From contig JAPLPD010000146.1 in the NCBI GenBank assembly GCA_026400395.1, positions 1-51,888 on the forward strand: DNA of 51,888 bases, read 5' to 3'. How positions within the stretch are numbered: position 1 is the stretch's first letter; every line of letters begins with the position of its first letter. Below the pieces are notes generated by a model. The model was not told the origin of the DNA and ran no database searches. It was given only the letters and a program-made list of their open reading frames with translations. A program made the position numbers and the translations under genes. The DNA comes from Alphaproteobacteria bacterium. GTDB taxonomy: Bacteria > Pseudomonadota > Alphaproteobacteria > Rhizobiales > Xanthobacteraceae. This document shows, in pieces, positions 8,335 through 15,824 of the stretch.

Positions 8335-9341
8335 TTCGCGCCGGAAGCGTTTTCGTTGGCCTCCTCAGCCTCGCCGGGCTGTTGGTGTCGGCAGCGGCGC
8401 AGGCGCAGGCGCAGGCGCAGGCGCAGAGTTGGCCATCCCGTTTTGTCCGCATGGTGGTTCCCGGCGGCTCCGGCACCGCGGCGGATGTCTCGGCGCGCAT
8501 CATCGCCCAGGCGTTGTCCGAGCGGTGGGGGCAGCAGGTGGTGGTTGAGAACCGGCCGGGCGCCGGCGGTGTTGCAGGCACCGTGCATATCGCCCAATCG
8601 GCGCCGGACGGCTATTCGCTGCTGTTTGCTCAGGGCGCGCCGCTGTCGCTGACGCCGCACGCGTTGAAGTCGGTGCCTTACGACGTCGAGCGCGACTTCG
8701 AGCCGATCAGCTTCGCGACCTACGGGCCGCTGGTGCTGGCGGCCTCGCCGAAGCTGCCGGTCAACAGTGTCGCCGATGTGATCGAGTTGGCGCGGCGGCA
8801 GCCCGGCAAACTATCGTTCGCCACCGCCTCGTCCCGCAGCATTCCACATCTGGCGGCCGAGTATTTCCTGAAGGCGGCGAATGTCGACATGCTCAACATT
8901 CCCTACAACGGCTATCCGCGCGCCATCCAGGACACCATCACCGGCACCGTCGATCTGATCTTCGGCGGCGCGCAGATCATTCCGCAACGCGAGAACGGCA
9001 ACCTTCGGATGCTCGGCGTCACCACGGCGAAGCGGCTGCCTGACTACGCCGACATTCCGACCATCGGCGAGACCGTGCCGGGCTATGCGATCTCCGGCTG
9101 GGCGGCGCTGCTGGCCCCAAAGAGCACGCCGGCGCCGATCGTCGCCAGGATCAATGCCGATATGCGGCATGTGCTGGACTTGCCCGAAGTGGCGAAGCGC
9201 CTGAACGGTCTCGGCAACTATCCCGACACAGCCGGGCTCGGCACGCCGGCAGCGCTGACGCAGTTCATCCGCGACGATTCCGCGCTAATGGCGCGCATCC
9301 TCAAGGCCGCGAACCTGGCGCCCGAGGATGCCGCGAAGTAG
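8331..9341 (+). CDS. Bug/TctC-family periplasmic solute receptor, coupled to the amidohydrolase
   Basis: This 336-residue receptor has a signal peptide that runs into an unusual Ala-Gln repeat (five copies of GCGCAG at 8397-8426) just at the expected cleavage region. The mature part opens with SWPSRFVRMVVPGGSGTAAD and contains APDGYSLLFAQG and MLNIPYNGYPRAIQ. The ATG at 8331 overlaps the stop of the amidohydrolase gene. Compared with other Bug proteins here, the usual PFAAGG motif is replaced by PGGSGT, and the mid-protein YASxGxGS segment reads FATASSRS. A GC-rich hairpin sits immediately on its stop codon. Confidence 0.87.
   Translation: MIRAGSVFVGLLSLAGLLVSAAAQAQAQAQAQSWPSRFVRMVVPGGSGTAADVSARIIAQALSERWGQQVVVENRPGAGGVAGTVHIAQSAPDGYSLLFAQGAPLSLTPHALKSVPYDVERDFEPISFATYGPLVLAASPKLPVNSVADVIELARRQPGKLSFATASSRSIPHLAAEYFLKAANVDMLNIPYNGYPRAIQDTITGTVDLIFGGAQIIPQRENGNLRMLGVTTAKRLPDYADIPTIGETVPGYAISGWAALLAPKSTPAPIVARINADMRHVLDLPEVAKRLNGLGNYPDTAGLGTPAALTQFIRDDSALMARILKAANLAPEDAAK
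8397..8426 (+). repeat. Five tandem GCGCAG hexamers inside a signal-peptide coding region
   Basis: The hexamer GCGCAG is present five times without interruption and encodes alternating Ala and Gln (AQAQAQAQAQ). Units are six bases, so loss or gain of copies keeps the frame and changes only the length of the signal-peptide end. Confidence 0.95.
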
Positions 9342-9359
9342 CGGCGGCTTGACCGCCGC
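9341..9359 (+). terminator. GC hairpin at the stop of the Bug gene (weak terminator candidate)
   Basis: GCGGCGG (9341-9347) and CCGCCGC (9353-9359) form a perfect seven-base stem with a five-base loop. No T-run follows, so intrinsic termination is doubtful; it could protect the transcript's 3' end or be a Rho-assisted stop. Confidence 0.3.
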
Positions 9360-9421
9360 GGCACGGTGCGGCTCTATCCGGACGAGTGCATGCCCATGAC
9401 GCGCGCGGGGAGGATGTTCCG

Positions 9422-10435
9422 TTGAAAGCCATTATGATTCGCGAGTTCGGCCCTCCGGGCGTGATGAAGCTTGAAGAGGTGCCGACGCCGGAGCCGGGAC
9501 CGGGCGAGGTGCTGATCAAGGTGCATGCGGTTTCGGTCAATCGCACGCTCGACTGCGTGGTCCGGGCCGGCAAGTACGCGCGGCGCGTGTCGTTGCCGTT
9601 GACCCCCGGAGTCGATCCGTCCGGCGTCGTGGTCAAGGTTGGGCCCGACGTCACCGAGCGCAAGGTTGGCGACCGCGTCACCGTGCAACTGCGCTTCGGC
9701 AACGAGAGCGGCGCCGATTCGATACGCTCGCTCGGCGTGCATGCCTGGGGCGGCTATGCGGAATACGTCCGCGCGGTGGCGGATCGCACTGCGATCGTAC
9801 CGGACGGCCTCGACTTCGCCACCGCCACGGTGGTGTCGCGCCATGCGCCGACCGCGTTCACGCTGCTGCGCGACCGCGCCAAGCTGCAGCCCGGCGAATG
9901 GGTTCTGGTGATGGGCGCGGCGGGCGGTCTCGGCAGCGCCGGCGTGCAGGTGGCGAAGTATCTTGGCGCGAAGGTGATCGCAGCGGCCGGCGCCGACGAT
10001 CGCGTCAAGGTCGGGATGGATCTCGGCGCCGACGCCGGCGTGAACTATCGCGCCAAGGATCTCACCATGGAGGTGATGCGCGTCACCGAAGGTAAGGGCG
10101 TCAACGTGGTGTTCGAGAACATCGGCGATCCGACACTGTTTCCGAAGGCGTTCGCCACGCTGGCCCGGCGCGGCCGGCTGGTCACCGCGGGCGGACATGG
10201 CGGGGGCACCGTGCCGCTCGACGTCAACCGGCTTTACCAGAACCATCTCACCATCATCGGCGCGACCGGCGAAACGCCGGAGGATGTGTCCCTGAGTCTC
10301 AAGGCCGCGGCTGAAGGCAAATTCAAGGCGCTGATCGATCGCATCATGCCGCTGTCGCAGGCGGTACAGGCGCACGAATGGGTCGAAAGCCGCGACGGAC
10401 TCGGCAAGGTGGTGCTCGATCCGACGCTGATGTGA
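9422..10435 (+). CDS. Zinc-independent MDR oxidoreductase (quinone oxidoreductase-like), TTG start
   Basis: This 337-residue medium-chain dehydrogenase/reductase has an N-terminal GroES-like domain (LTPGVDPSGVVVKVG) and a Rossmann domain with the nucleotide loop GAAGGLGSAGVQVA near residues 165-178. The structural zinc cysteines of alcohol dehydrogenases are absent, which places it with quinone oxidoreductases and crotonyl-CoA-reductase-like proteins. The start is taken as TTG at 9422, giving LKAIMIREFG, because GGGGAGGA lies eight bases upstream; the frame is open to a further ATG-like position at 9386 but lacks a ribosome-binding site there. A five-base-stem hairpin at 10441-10455 follows the stop. 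Likely reaction: NADPH-dependent reduction of an enone or quinone. Confidence 0.82.
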   Translation: MKAIMIREFGPPGVMKLEEVPTPEPGPGEVLIKVHAVSVNRTLDCVVRAGKYARRVSLPLTPGVDPSGVVVKVGPDVTERKVGDRVTVQLRFGNESGADSIRSLGVHAWGGYAEYVRAVADRTAIVPDGLDFATATVVSRHAPTAFTLLRDRAKLQPGEWVLVMGAAGGLGSAGVQVAKYLGAKVIAAAGADDRVKVGMDLGADAGVNYRAKDLTMEVMRVTEGKGVNVVFENIGDPTLFPKAFATLARRGRLVTAGGHGGGTVPLDVNRLYQNHLTIIGATGETPEDVSLSLKAAAEGKFKALIDRIMPLSQAVQAHEWVESRDGLGKVVLDPTLM

Positions 10436-10642
10436 ACGCGCCGCCACAGCGGCGGATTCATATTCGCACGTGATCGGATTCATTCCGGTCGCTTGTGGAA
10501 CTCTCAGTCACATTGCTTTGATCGCATCGTGAGTTGCCGACGCGCGCTCCGCGAATACATCCCCTGCACGAAACAAGAAACGTGTTCGGGCGGAGCGTCC
10601 TTCTGGGGTGAAACCCAAAGTGCAACTGAAGAAGGTCACGAC

Positions 10643-10939
10643 ATAAAAGCGATACATATTCTTGCGACAGCGGCCACGCTGCTGGTCACGGCCACGGCTC
10701 CGAGCTTCGCGGCGCAGCGGGCATATCAGTCGTCCGACGCCCATGGCGCCTATGCCAGGGACGTGAGTTCCGACCGCTCCGGCTCGTATTATTACGGACC
10801 GAACGCACGCACCGCTGCTCCGTCGGCGACGTTCGGCCCGTCCTATGGCGCGCAGGGCTTTGGCGGTCCGGGCTATATCCGGCCGTCGCAGAACGAGCCC
10901 TATCCGGACCGCCCCTACGGCGACCCGGATCGCTGGTAA
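10643..10939 (+). CDS. Small exported protein with ATA at the expected start
   Basis: The coding part begins (D)IKAIHILATAATLLVTATAPSFA, a signal peptide ending at the SFA/AQR junction, followed by a Tyr-, Gly- and Pro-rich mature chain of about 75 residues (YYYGPN, GPGYIRPSQ, YPDRPYGDPDRW). A strong GAAGAAGG ribosome-binding site (10628-10635) lies seven bases before ATA AAA GCG; the normal order would be ATG AAA. Either ATA is used as a rare start or the start codon has mutated. The frame is open upstream to 10493, but that extension has no ribosome-binding site and would bury the signal peptide. Small secreted proteins of this type are frequent and uncharacterised in Bradyrhizobium-like genomes. 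Confidence 0.55.
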   Translation: MKAIHILATAATLLVTATAPSFAAQRAYQSSDAHGAYARDVSSDRSGSYYYGPNARTAAPSATFGPSYGAQGFGGPGYIRPSQNEPYPDRPYGDPDRW

Positions 10940-10950
10940 ATCCGGCAACG

Positions 10951-10983
10951 AAAAAGCCCCGGCAGCGATGCCTGGGCTTTTTT
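10951..10983. terminator. Bidirectional intrinsic terminator
   Basis: AAAAAGCCC with GGCA and, after a short loop, TGCC with GGGCTTTTT form a long hairpin flanked by A-run and T-run. It can end the small exported-protein transcript on the plus strand and the amidohydrolase transcript on the minus strand. Confidence 0.85.
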
Positions 10984-11000
10984 CTCGCTAAACGTGCCGC

Positions 11001-11926
11001 CTACATCTTTAGAAGCTTCTTCGCATTGCCCTCGAAAATCAGCGCGCGATCCTTGTCGCTGATCGGCGCGGCCTTGAGCCAATCGGTGCCCAGCGTGTTT
11101 TCCACGTAAGGCCAGTCGACGGCGAACATGATGCGCTCGACGCCCATCTCCGCGATGGCGCAGGCCAACGCCGAATTGGAGAATGCGCCGCTGGTGGTGA
11201 GCCAGAAGTGCGTCTTGTAGTAGTCACTGAACGACTTCGGCAGCTTCGTCAGCTTGGCCAGATTGTATTCGGTGCGCCACAGCGTGAACGGGGCGGTTTC
11301 GCCGAGATGGCCGACGATGATCTTCAGGTTCGGATACTTGTCGAACAGTCCGGACGTGATCAGCCGGAACGTGTGGGTGAGGGTCTCCAGGCCGAAGCCA
11401 AGCGGCGCGCCCTGCATCGCAGCGGCGTGGTCTTTGAAATATGCCTCCACCAAAGCGGCTTCACCGGCGACGGGTGGATGTAAACCGGCACGTCGAGCTT
11501 CGATGCACGCTCGAACACCGGCCAGAATTTCTGGTCGTCGACGAACTGGCCCTTTGTCGTGCCCATGATCATGGCGCCGAGCATGCCGAGCTTGGTCACG
11601 CCGCGTTCGAGTTCGTCGGCGGCGGCCTTGGGATCAGGCAGCGGCAGCGCGGCAAAGCCCCTGAAGCGCTTCGGGTTGGCCTGGATCTGCTCGTAGAGGA
11701 AGTCGTTCGATCCTTTCGCCAGCGCCACCGACGCCTCGGGATCGAGATTGTGCGCCGCCGGATTGTTTTCCGACAGCACGGCGATGTCGATGCCGGCGTC
11801 GTCCATGTCCTTGATGCGCTGGCCGCCCATTTCGTCGAGCATGGCCTGGATCGCGCCTGCGCGCGGCGCGATCACATTGCGCAGGTGCGGCGAGGTGAAG
11901 TGTTCTTCGATGGCGATGATGGCCAT
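11001..11926 (-). pseudogene. ACMSD-type amidohydrolase with a one-base frameshift
   Basis: The product would be about 308 residues. The first frame starts at the ATG at 11926 (ribosome-binding site AAAGGA) and reads MAIIAIEEHFTSPHL through VYIHPSPV, then loses homology. Homology resumes in the adjacent frame with LVEAYFKDHAAAMQG, then IVGHLGETAPF, FAVDWPYVEN. A single missing base near 11457-11463 (in the AAGCCGC region) explains the break; restoring one base gives HPSPV-x-AALVEAY. Metal-site positions remain recognisable on both sides: His of EEHF, His of YIHPS, His of GHLGE, Asp of VDWPY. The family is the same as at 7381 but a different subgroup (EEHF rather than DVHHH). Gene decay or sequencing error are both possible. 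Confidence 0.85.
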
Positions 11927-11955
11927 GGGACGTCCTTTGGTTGCTTCAGAATGAA

Positions 11956-11983
11956 GATGGCCGGGCAAAACGGCCCGGCCATC
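11956..11983 (-). terminator. Hairpin between the VOC dioxygenase gene and the amidohydrolase gene
   Basis: GATGGCCGGG (11956-11965) pairs perfectly with CCCGGCCATC (11974-11983), a ten-base stem with an eight-base loop. It lies just downstream of the VOC gene on the minus strand and upstream of the amidohydrolase. The following minus-strand sequence is only moderately T-rich, so termination may be partial. Confidence 0.5.
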
Positions 11984-12006
11984 GGAATTGAGTTATCGTA
12001 TCGTGT

Positions 12007-12954
12007 TTACGCGCTGACGTGCTCGATGAACTTCTGCGGTGGCGGATCGCCCCACTGCGACACCAGAGCCTCCTCGGCGGACAGCAGGTTCGAGCCGTTG
12101 TTGATGTTGAGCCGGTCGCTGTCAGCCCAGTGCTCGTGGACGCGCCGCCACGGATCGGCCCAATAGTCATAGACTTGGCTGCCGAGCAGGTGCCGGCCGA
12201 TGCCCCACATGTGCTCATACTTGCTGGTGTCTCGCAGGTACTGATGGCCCATGAACACGTCGTCGAGGTCCTGCACCTCGAACGAGACGTGGTTGAGGCC
12301 GGCGTCGTGATGGTTGATCGCGAAGAACACATGATGATCGACGAAGGTGTCGCCGCCGTCGATGCGGTTGAACGAGCCGATCAGGTTTTCCTTCTGGCCG
12401 GCGTAGACGTCATCCGAGCAGATGAAACCGAGATGATGACGGAACCAGTTCACCGTCTCCTTGACCTTCGGAGTGCCGAGCACCGCGTGGGCGACGCGCT
12501 TCACACGCGAGGGGCCCTTCGGCAGCCGCATCATGTCGCCGGCGCGGGCGAGCGGCGCGTAGCCGCTGTTGAGCATCTGGCGCGGCGCTTCGATCGGGGC
12601 GACCTTGTCCATGCCCCAGACCACTTCGATCTGGTAGCCGTTCGGCTCGGTCAGGCGAACGCGCTTGCCGCCGCCCGGCTCGTCCATGTTCTCGATGCCG
12701 GTGGCGCCGGGCGCCTTGGCCAGCGTCTTGAGGTCGTCCTCGCTCGCGGCGTGATAGGCGATGCCGATGAACTTCGGGTCGCCCTTCTCGGTGATATGGA
12801 CGTGGTGCACCGGATCGGTGGCGCGATAGTAGAGCGCCGTGCCGGTCTTGACGCTCGGAGCCAGTCCGAAGTTGTCGAGAAATTCGGCCTGTAGATCGAG
12901 GTCGGGCGACCGCAGGCGGACGTAGGCGATATCGGTGACCTTGATGACAGCCAT
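12007..12954 (-). CDS. VOC-superfamily extradiol ring-cleavage dioxygenase-like protein
   Basis: This 315-residue protein has two VOC modules: residues 5-115 (with IGIAYHA, non-catalytic in the family) and residues 152-280. Probable Fe(II) ligands in the second module are His156 (KRVAHAVLG), His222 (GLNHVSFEV) and Glu274 (RVHEHWAD), the 2-His-1-Glu pattern of type I extradiol dioxygenases. These enzymes open 1,2-dihydroxylated aromatic rings next to the hydroxyls. The start at 12954 has GTGAGGG upstream. The fumarylacetoacetate-hydrolase gene lies divergently at 13151, and the pair is typical of meta-cleavage: dioxygenase, then hydrolase or hydratase of the ring-fission product. The residue after the DP of the signature is unusual (DPWRR rather than DPxG). 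Confidence 0.84.
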   Translation of the reverse strand: MAVIKVTDIAYVRLRSPDLDLQAEFLDNFGLAPSVKTGTALYYRATDPVHHVHITEKGDPKFIGIAYHAASEDDLKTLAKAPGATGIENMDEPGGGKRVRLTEPNGYQIEVVWGMDKVAPIEAPRQMLNSGYAPLARAGDMMRLPKGPSRVKRVAHAVLGTPKVKETVNWFRHHLGFICSDDVYAGQKENLIGSFNRIDGGDTFVDHHVFFAINHHDAGLNHVSFEVQDLDDVFMGHQYLRDTSKYEHMWGIGRHLLGSQVYDYWADPWRRVHEHWADSDRLNINNGSNLLSAEEALVSQWGDPPPQKFIEHVSA

Positions 12955-13150
12955 TTTACCCTCACCCTGACGCGGGGGCTTTATCGCCCCGTCTGGCAGC
13001 GACGATAACGCAGCTGCCGGGGGGAGGCAATTTGGTCGTGCTGTCACAGGGCTGATATGCGCGCGGCGCCCCGGGCATTGGCGCGCGGCGTCTGGCCGGG
13101 GTCGGGGGGATGTGCTGTATTTTATCTCCAAAATCGGCAGGGAGGAATTC

Positions 13151-14116
13151 GTGAAACTGGTGCTCTTTCAAGCGTCCGCCAATGGCGAAGTGGTGCCGGG
13201 TCTGATGACCGACCGAGGCGTCGTCGACATCTCCGGCGCGGTGAAGAAGGGCCATACGCCCCAGCTCACCATGCAGGGGATCATCGACGGCTTTGACGGA
13301 CTGAAGACCGCCCTGGAAAAGCTCGCCGCCGAGGGCAAGGCGGTGCCGGCCGATCAGGTCCACCTCAAGGCGCCCCTGCCGCGGCCGGGCAAAATTCTTT
13401 GCTGCATCGCGAATTACTGGGAGCACGCCCAGCGCGACGCGCGGCCGCTCAACATGTTCATGAAGAATCCCGACGCCGTGATCGGGCCAGGCGACACCAT
13501 CGTGCTCCCGGAATACACCGTGCCGTGGGCGTTCATGCACGAGGCCGAACTGGCGCTGGTGATGAAGGGCCCGGCCAAGATGGTGAAGGCCGCCGACTGG
13601 AAACAGGCGGTGTTCGGCTACACCACGCTGATCGACGTCTCGGCCCGCGAGCAGGGCCGCCGCACCTGGCCGGCGACGCCGTTGACGAGCTGGCTCGGCA
13701 AATCGTTCGATACGTTCGCGCCGATCGGCCCATGCATCGCCACCGCCGACGAGGTGAAGGACCCGAACGACCTGATCGTTCGTTTCTGGAACGACGGTCA
13801 GCTTCGCCACAACTACAACACCGACGACATGGAGCACCGCGTCCCCGAACTGGTCGAGTGGGCGACAACGGTGATGACGATGAACTCGGGCGACCTGATC
13901 GCCTGCGGCACCAATCACGAGGGATTGGGATTCCTGCAGGACGGCGAGACGGTGGACATCGAAATCCAGCACGTCGGCAAGATGTCGCTCAAGGTTCGCG
14001 ATCCGCTGAAGCGGACCTGGGAGCGCGGCGTCTATATGGGCGTCGATTCGACCAACCTCGACGCCGTGAAGCGCCACCGCCCGCAGGGCGGCCCGACGGC
14101 GGCCGGGGCGATTTGA
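13151..14116 (+). CDS. Fumarylacetoacetate hydrolase family protein
   Basis: This 321-residue protein belongs to the FAH family, whose members hydrolyse or hydrate ring-fission products. A small N-terminal domain (about residues 1-75) precedes the FAH core starting at PRPGKILCCIANYWEH. The metal ligands appear as Glu131 and Glu133 (MHEAELALVM) and Asp162 (TTLIDVSAREQ). Late signature: MNSGDLIACGTNHEGLG. The start is the GTG at 13151 with the strong GGGAGGA six bases upstream; a longer frame to 13112 is not needed. It is divergent from the VOC dioxygenase at 12954, with a 196-base shared region. Likely a hydrolase or hydratase acting after ring cleavage. Confidence 0.88.
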   Translation: MKLVLFQASANGEVVPGLMTDRGVVDISGAVKKGHTPQLTMQGIIDGFDGLKTALEKLAAEGKAVPADQVHLKAPLPRPGKILCCIANYWEHAQRDARPLNMFMKNPDAVIGPGDTIVLPEYTVPWAFMHEAELALVMKGPAKMVKAADWKQAVFGYTTLIDVSAREQGRRTWPATPLTSWLGKSFDTFAPIGPCIATADEVKDPNDLIVRFWNDGQLRHNYNTDDMEHRVPELVEWATTVMTMNSGDLIACGTNHEGLGFLQDGETVDIEIQHVGKMSLKVRDPLKRTWERGVYMGVDSTNLDAVKRHRPQGGPTAAGAI

Positions 14117-14139
14117 CGAAACGTCGCAGCCAATGGAGC

Positions 14140-14215
14140 GTCATCGCCGGGCTTGATCCGGCGATCCAGCTTTCTTCGCTAGAAGCTGGATGCCCGGGTC
14201 AAGCCCGGGCATGAC
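14140..14215. repeat. REP-like palindrome pair, family 2 (long hairpin)
   Basis: The left half GTCATCGCCGGGCTTGATCC, continuing to GATCCAG, is mirrored by the right half CTGGATGCCCGGGTCAAGCC, continuing to ATGAC. The arms meet through CCAGCTT / AAGCTGG around a short loop, so the whole unit folds as one long stem. Each half is itself palindromic (CCGGG..CCGG; CCCGGG..CCCGGG). The same family recurs at 51785-51860. It lies between convergent genes. Confidence 0.85.
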
Positions 14216-14244
14216 GCTGAACACGTTGCTCGGCTAACCCAGCG

Positions 14245-14646
14245 CTAGCCCAGCGCGGTCACGCCGGCCTGGGCGACCTGCTCGTCCTCGTGCGACTGCA
14301 CGCCGGAGACGCCGATGGCGCCGACGCACTCGTTCTGGTGCACCAGCGGCAAGCCGCCCTGGAACATGACGCCGGGCGTCGGGAAGGTCACGAAGCCCGG
14401 GCGTTCCTTGACGCGGTCCTCGAAGAACTTGGTCGGCCGCTTGGTCAGCGCCGAGGTCTGCGCCTTCTTGACCGCGACCTCCGAGCTGATCGCGCCGGCG
14501 CCGTCGAGCCGCTCAAGCAGCATGACCGTGCCGCTGTCATCGACGATGGCGATGGCAACATTCCATTTGTGCTTTTGCGCTTCGGCTTTGCAGGCGGCCA
14601 TCATCTTGTGGCAGTCGGCGGAGGTAAGGGCGGGCTTCTGACGCAT
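14245..14646 (-). CDS. GlcG/HbpS family heme-binding-like protein
   Basis: This 133-residue protein has the GlcG/HbpS (DUF336) fold throughout: ACKAEAQKHKWNVAIAIVDD, the KKAQTSALTKRPT helix and the closing GVMFQGGLPLVHQNECVGAI-GVSG pattern with the family's GAIGVSG loop. Length matches the family (about 130-140). Members occur in glycolate, diol and aromatic catabolic operons and bind heme or cobalamin-type cofactors in some cases; their role there is not settled. It is followed upstream on the same strand by the beta-hydroxyacid dehydrogenase (76 bases away), so the two may be co-transcribed. Confidence 0.85.
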   Translation of the reverse strand: MRQKPALTSADCHKMMAACKAEAQKHKWNVAIAIVDDSGTVMLLERLDGAGAISSEVAVKKAQTSALTKRPTKFFEDRVKERPGFVTFPTPGVMFQGGLPLVHQNECVGAIGVSGVQSHEDEQVAQAGVTALG

Positions 14647-14721
14647 GACATTTCCTCGTTGTGTTGTGAGTATTCCTGGGAGAGTCTCGGTAGATCGGGT
14701 GTTGGGTCAACCGGCTGAATT

Positions 14722-15675
14722 TCACTCCAACCCGGATGGCACCGGCTTGTTCTCGCTTTCGAGTTTCATGCCCGACGACAGCGCCATGGTTTCCATCAGC
14801 GTGGCAAAATCCTTGGCGAGATATTCCGCCGGGTTTGCCTGAGTCATTGCGTGACCCATGTGCATCTGAAGGATCGCGCGGGTGGCTGCCGTGATCGGCA
14901 TGGGCACTTCGATCTCGTCGGCGAGCGCGAGGCCGAGGTCGAGATCCTTGCGGAGCAGTTCCGGCGTGAAGGTCGTGGTCCAGTCGAGGTTGACCAATGC
15001 GGGCGATTTGTAGGCGGTGAACATCGAGCCCATCACGCCGTTGTTGAGGAACGCCAGGAAGGCGTGGCGCGGCACGCCCATCTTGTTCACCAGCAGCGTG
15101 ATTTCGATCAGGTTCTGGATCACCACCCCGAGCATGACGTTGTGCGCGATCTTGCAGACGCGCGCGAGCTCGCCGTCGCCGACGTAGGAGACGCCCTTCG
15201 GCGCGAACACCTTGATCATCGCCTCGGCCTTCTTGAACGCGGCCTCCGGGCCCGAGCAGACCGACGACAGCTTGCCGGCCTTGATTACCTTGGCGTTGCC
15301 GCTGACCGGCGAGCAGACGTAGTCGGCGCCGCGCTCCTTCAGCCGCTTGCGGATCTCGGCCGATTCCTCGACCGAGATGGTGGAGCAGTCGACGAACACG
15401 CCGGGCGTCTTGTTGCCGGACAGCACGCCGTTCTTGCCCAGATAGACCTCTTCGACGTCCTTTCCCTCGGCGACGATCGAGAACACGATATCCATGCCGG
15501 ACAGGTCGGAGAGATTGTCGACGACCTTGCCGCCGAGCTTGGTCAGCGGCTCGGCCTTGGCGCGGGTGCGGTTCCAGATCGAAACGTCGTAGCCGGCCTT
15601 GAGCAGCCGCTCGGCCATCGGATAGCCCATGCGGCCCATTCCGATCCAGCCGATCCGCTCTGCGTGCTGCGCCAT
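14722..15675 (-). CDS. Beta-hydroxyacid dehydrogenase (3-hydroxyisobutyrate/tartronate-semialdehyde reductase family)
   Basis: This 317-residue NAD(P)-dependent oxidoreductase has the Rossmann loop WIGMGRMGYPMAERL at residues 10-24, the substrate motif FVDCSTISVEES, the conserved APVSGG-like strand (CSPVSGNAKVIKAGK), and the catalytic Lys175 with Asn179 in CKIAHNVMLG. The start at 15675 has GGGGAG seven bases upstream; the longer frame to 15711 lacks one. In the family it oxidises a beta-hydroxyacid or reduces a semialdehyde. Together with the GlcG-like neighbour it could process a small acid released from aromatic breakdown. Confidence 0.88.
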   Translation of the reverse strand: MAQHAERIGWIGMGRMGYPMAERLLKAGYDVSIWNRTRAKAEPLTKLGGKVVDNLSDLSGMDIVFSIVAEGKDVEEVYLGKNGVLSGNKTPGVFVDCSTISVEESAEIRKRLKERGADYVCSPVSGNAKVIKAGKLSSVCSGPEAAFKKAEAMIKVFAPKGVSYVGDGELARVCKIAHNVMLGVVIQNLIEITLLVNKMGVPRHAFLAFLNNGVMGSMFTAYKSPALVNLDWTTTFTPELLRKDLDLGLALADEIEVPMPITAATRAILQMHMGHAMTQANPAEYLAKDFATLMETMALSSGMKLESENKPVPSGLE

Positions 15676-15824
15676 GATAAACTCCCCTGCGACGTGTGTT
15701 CCAATCTGCAAGTTCTGCTAGCACGGCCCCGCGCGCGCCCGCAATGCGGCCATGTTCCGCGTCTTTTACCGTGCATCCACCGAAGAACTGGCCGTCCAAG
15801 AAATAAGCGTGATAATTTGCGGCG

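Noticed and set aside
8397-8426. CRISPR-like or VNTR array
   Set aside because: Units are six bases with no spacers and lie inside a signal-peptide coding region, so this is a coding microsatellite only.
10441-10455. Terminator after the MDR oxidoreductase gene
   Set aside because: Only a five-base stem (CCGCC/GGCGG) without T-run; too weak to call as a feature.
14140-14215. Intrinsic terminator for the FAH gene
   Set aside because: The structure is long and GC-rich but lacks a T-run and recurs elsewhere in the same form, so it is better described as a REP-like repeat, though it might still slow transcription.
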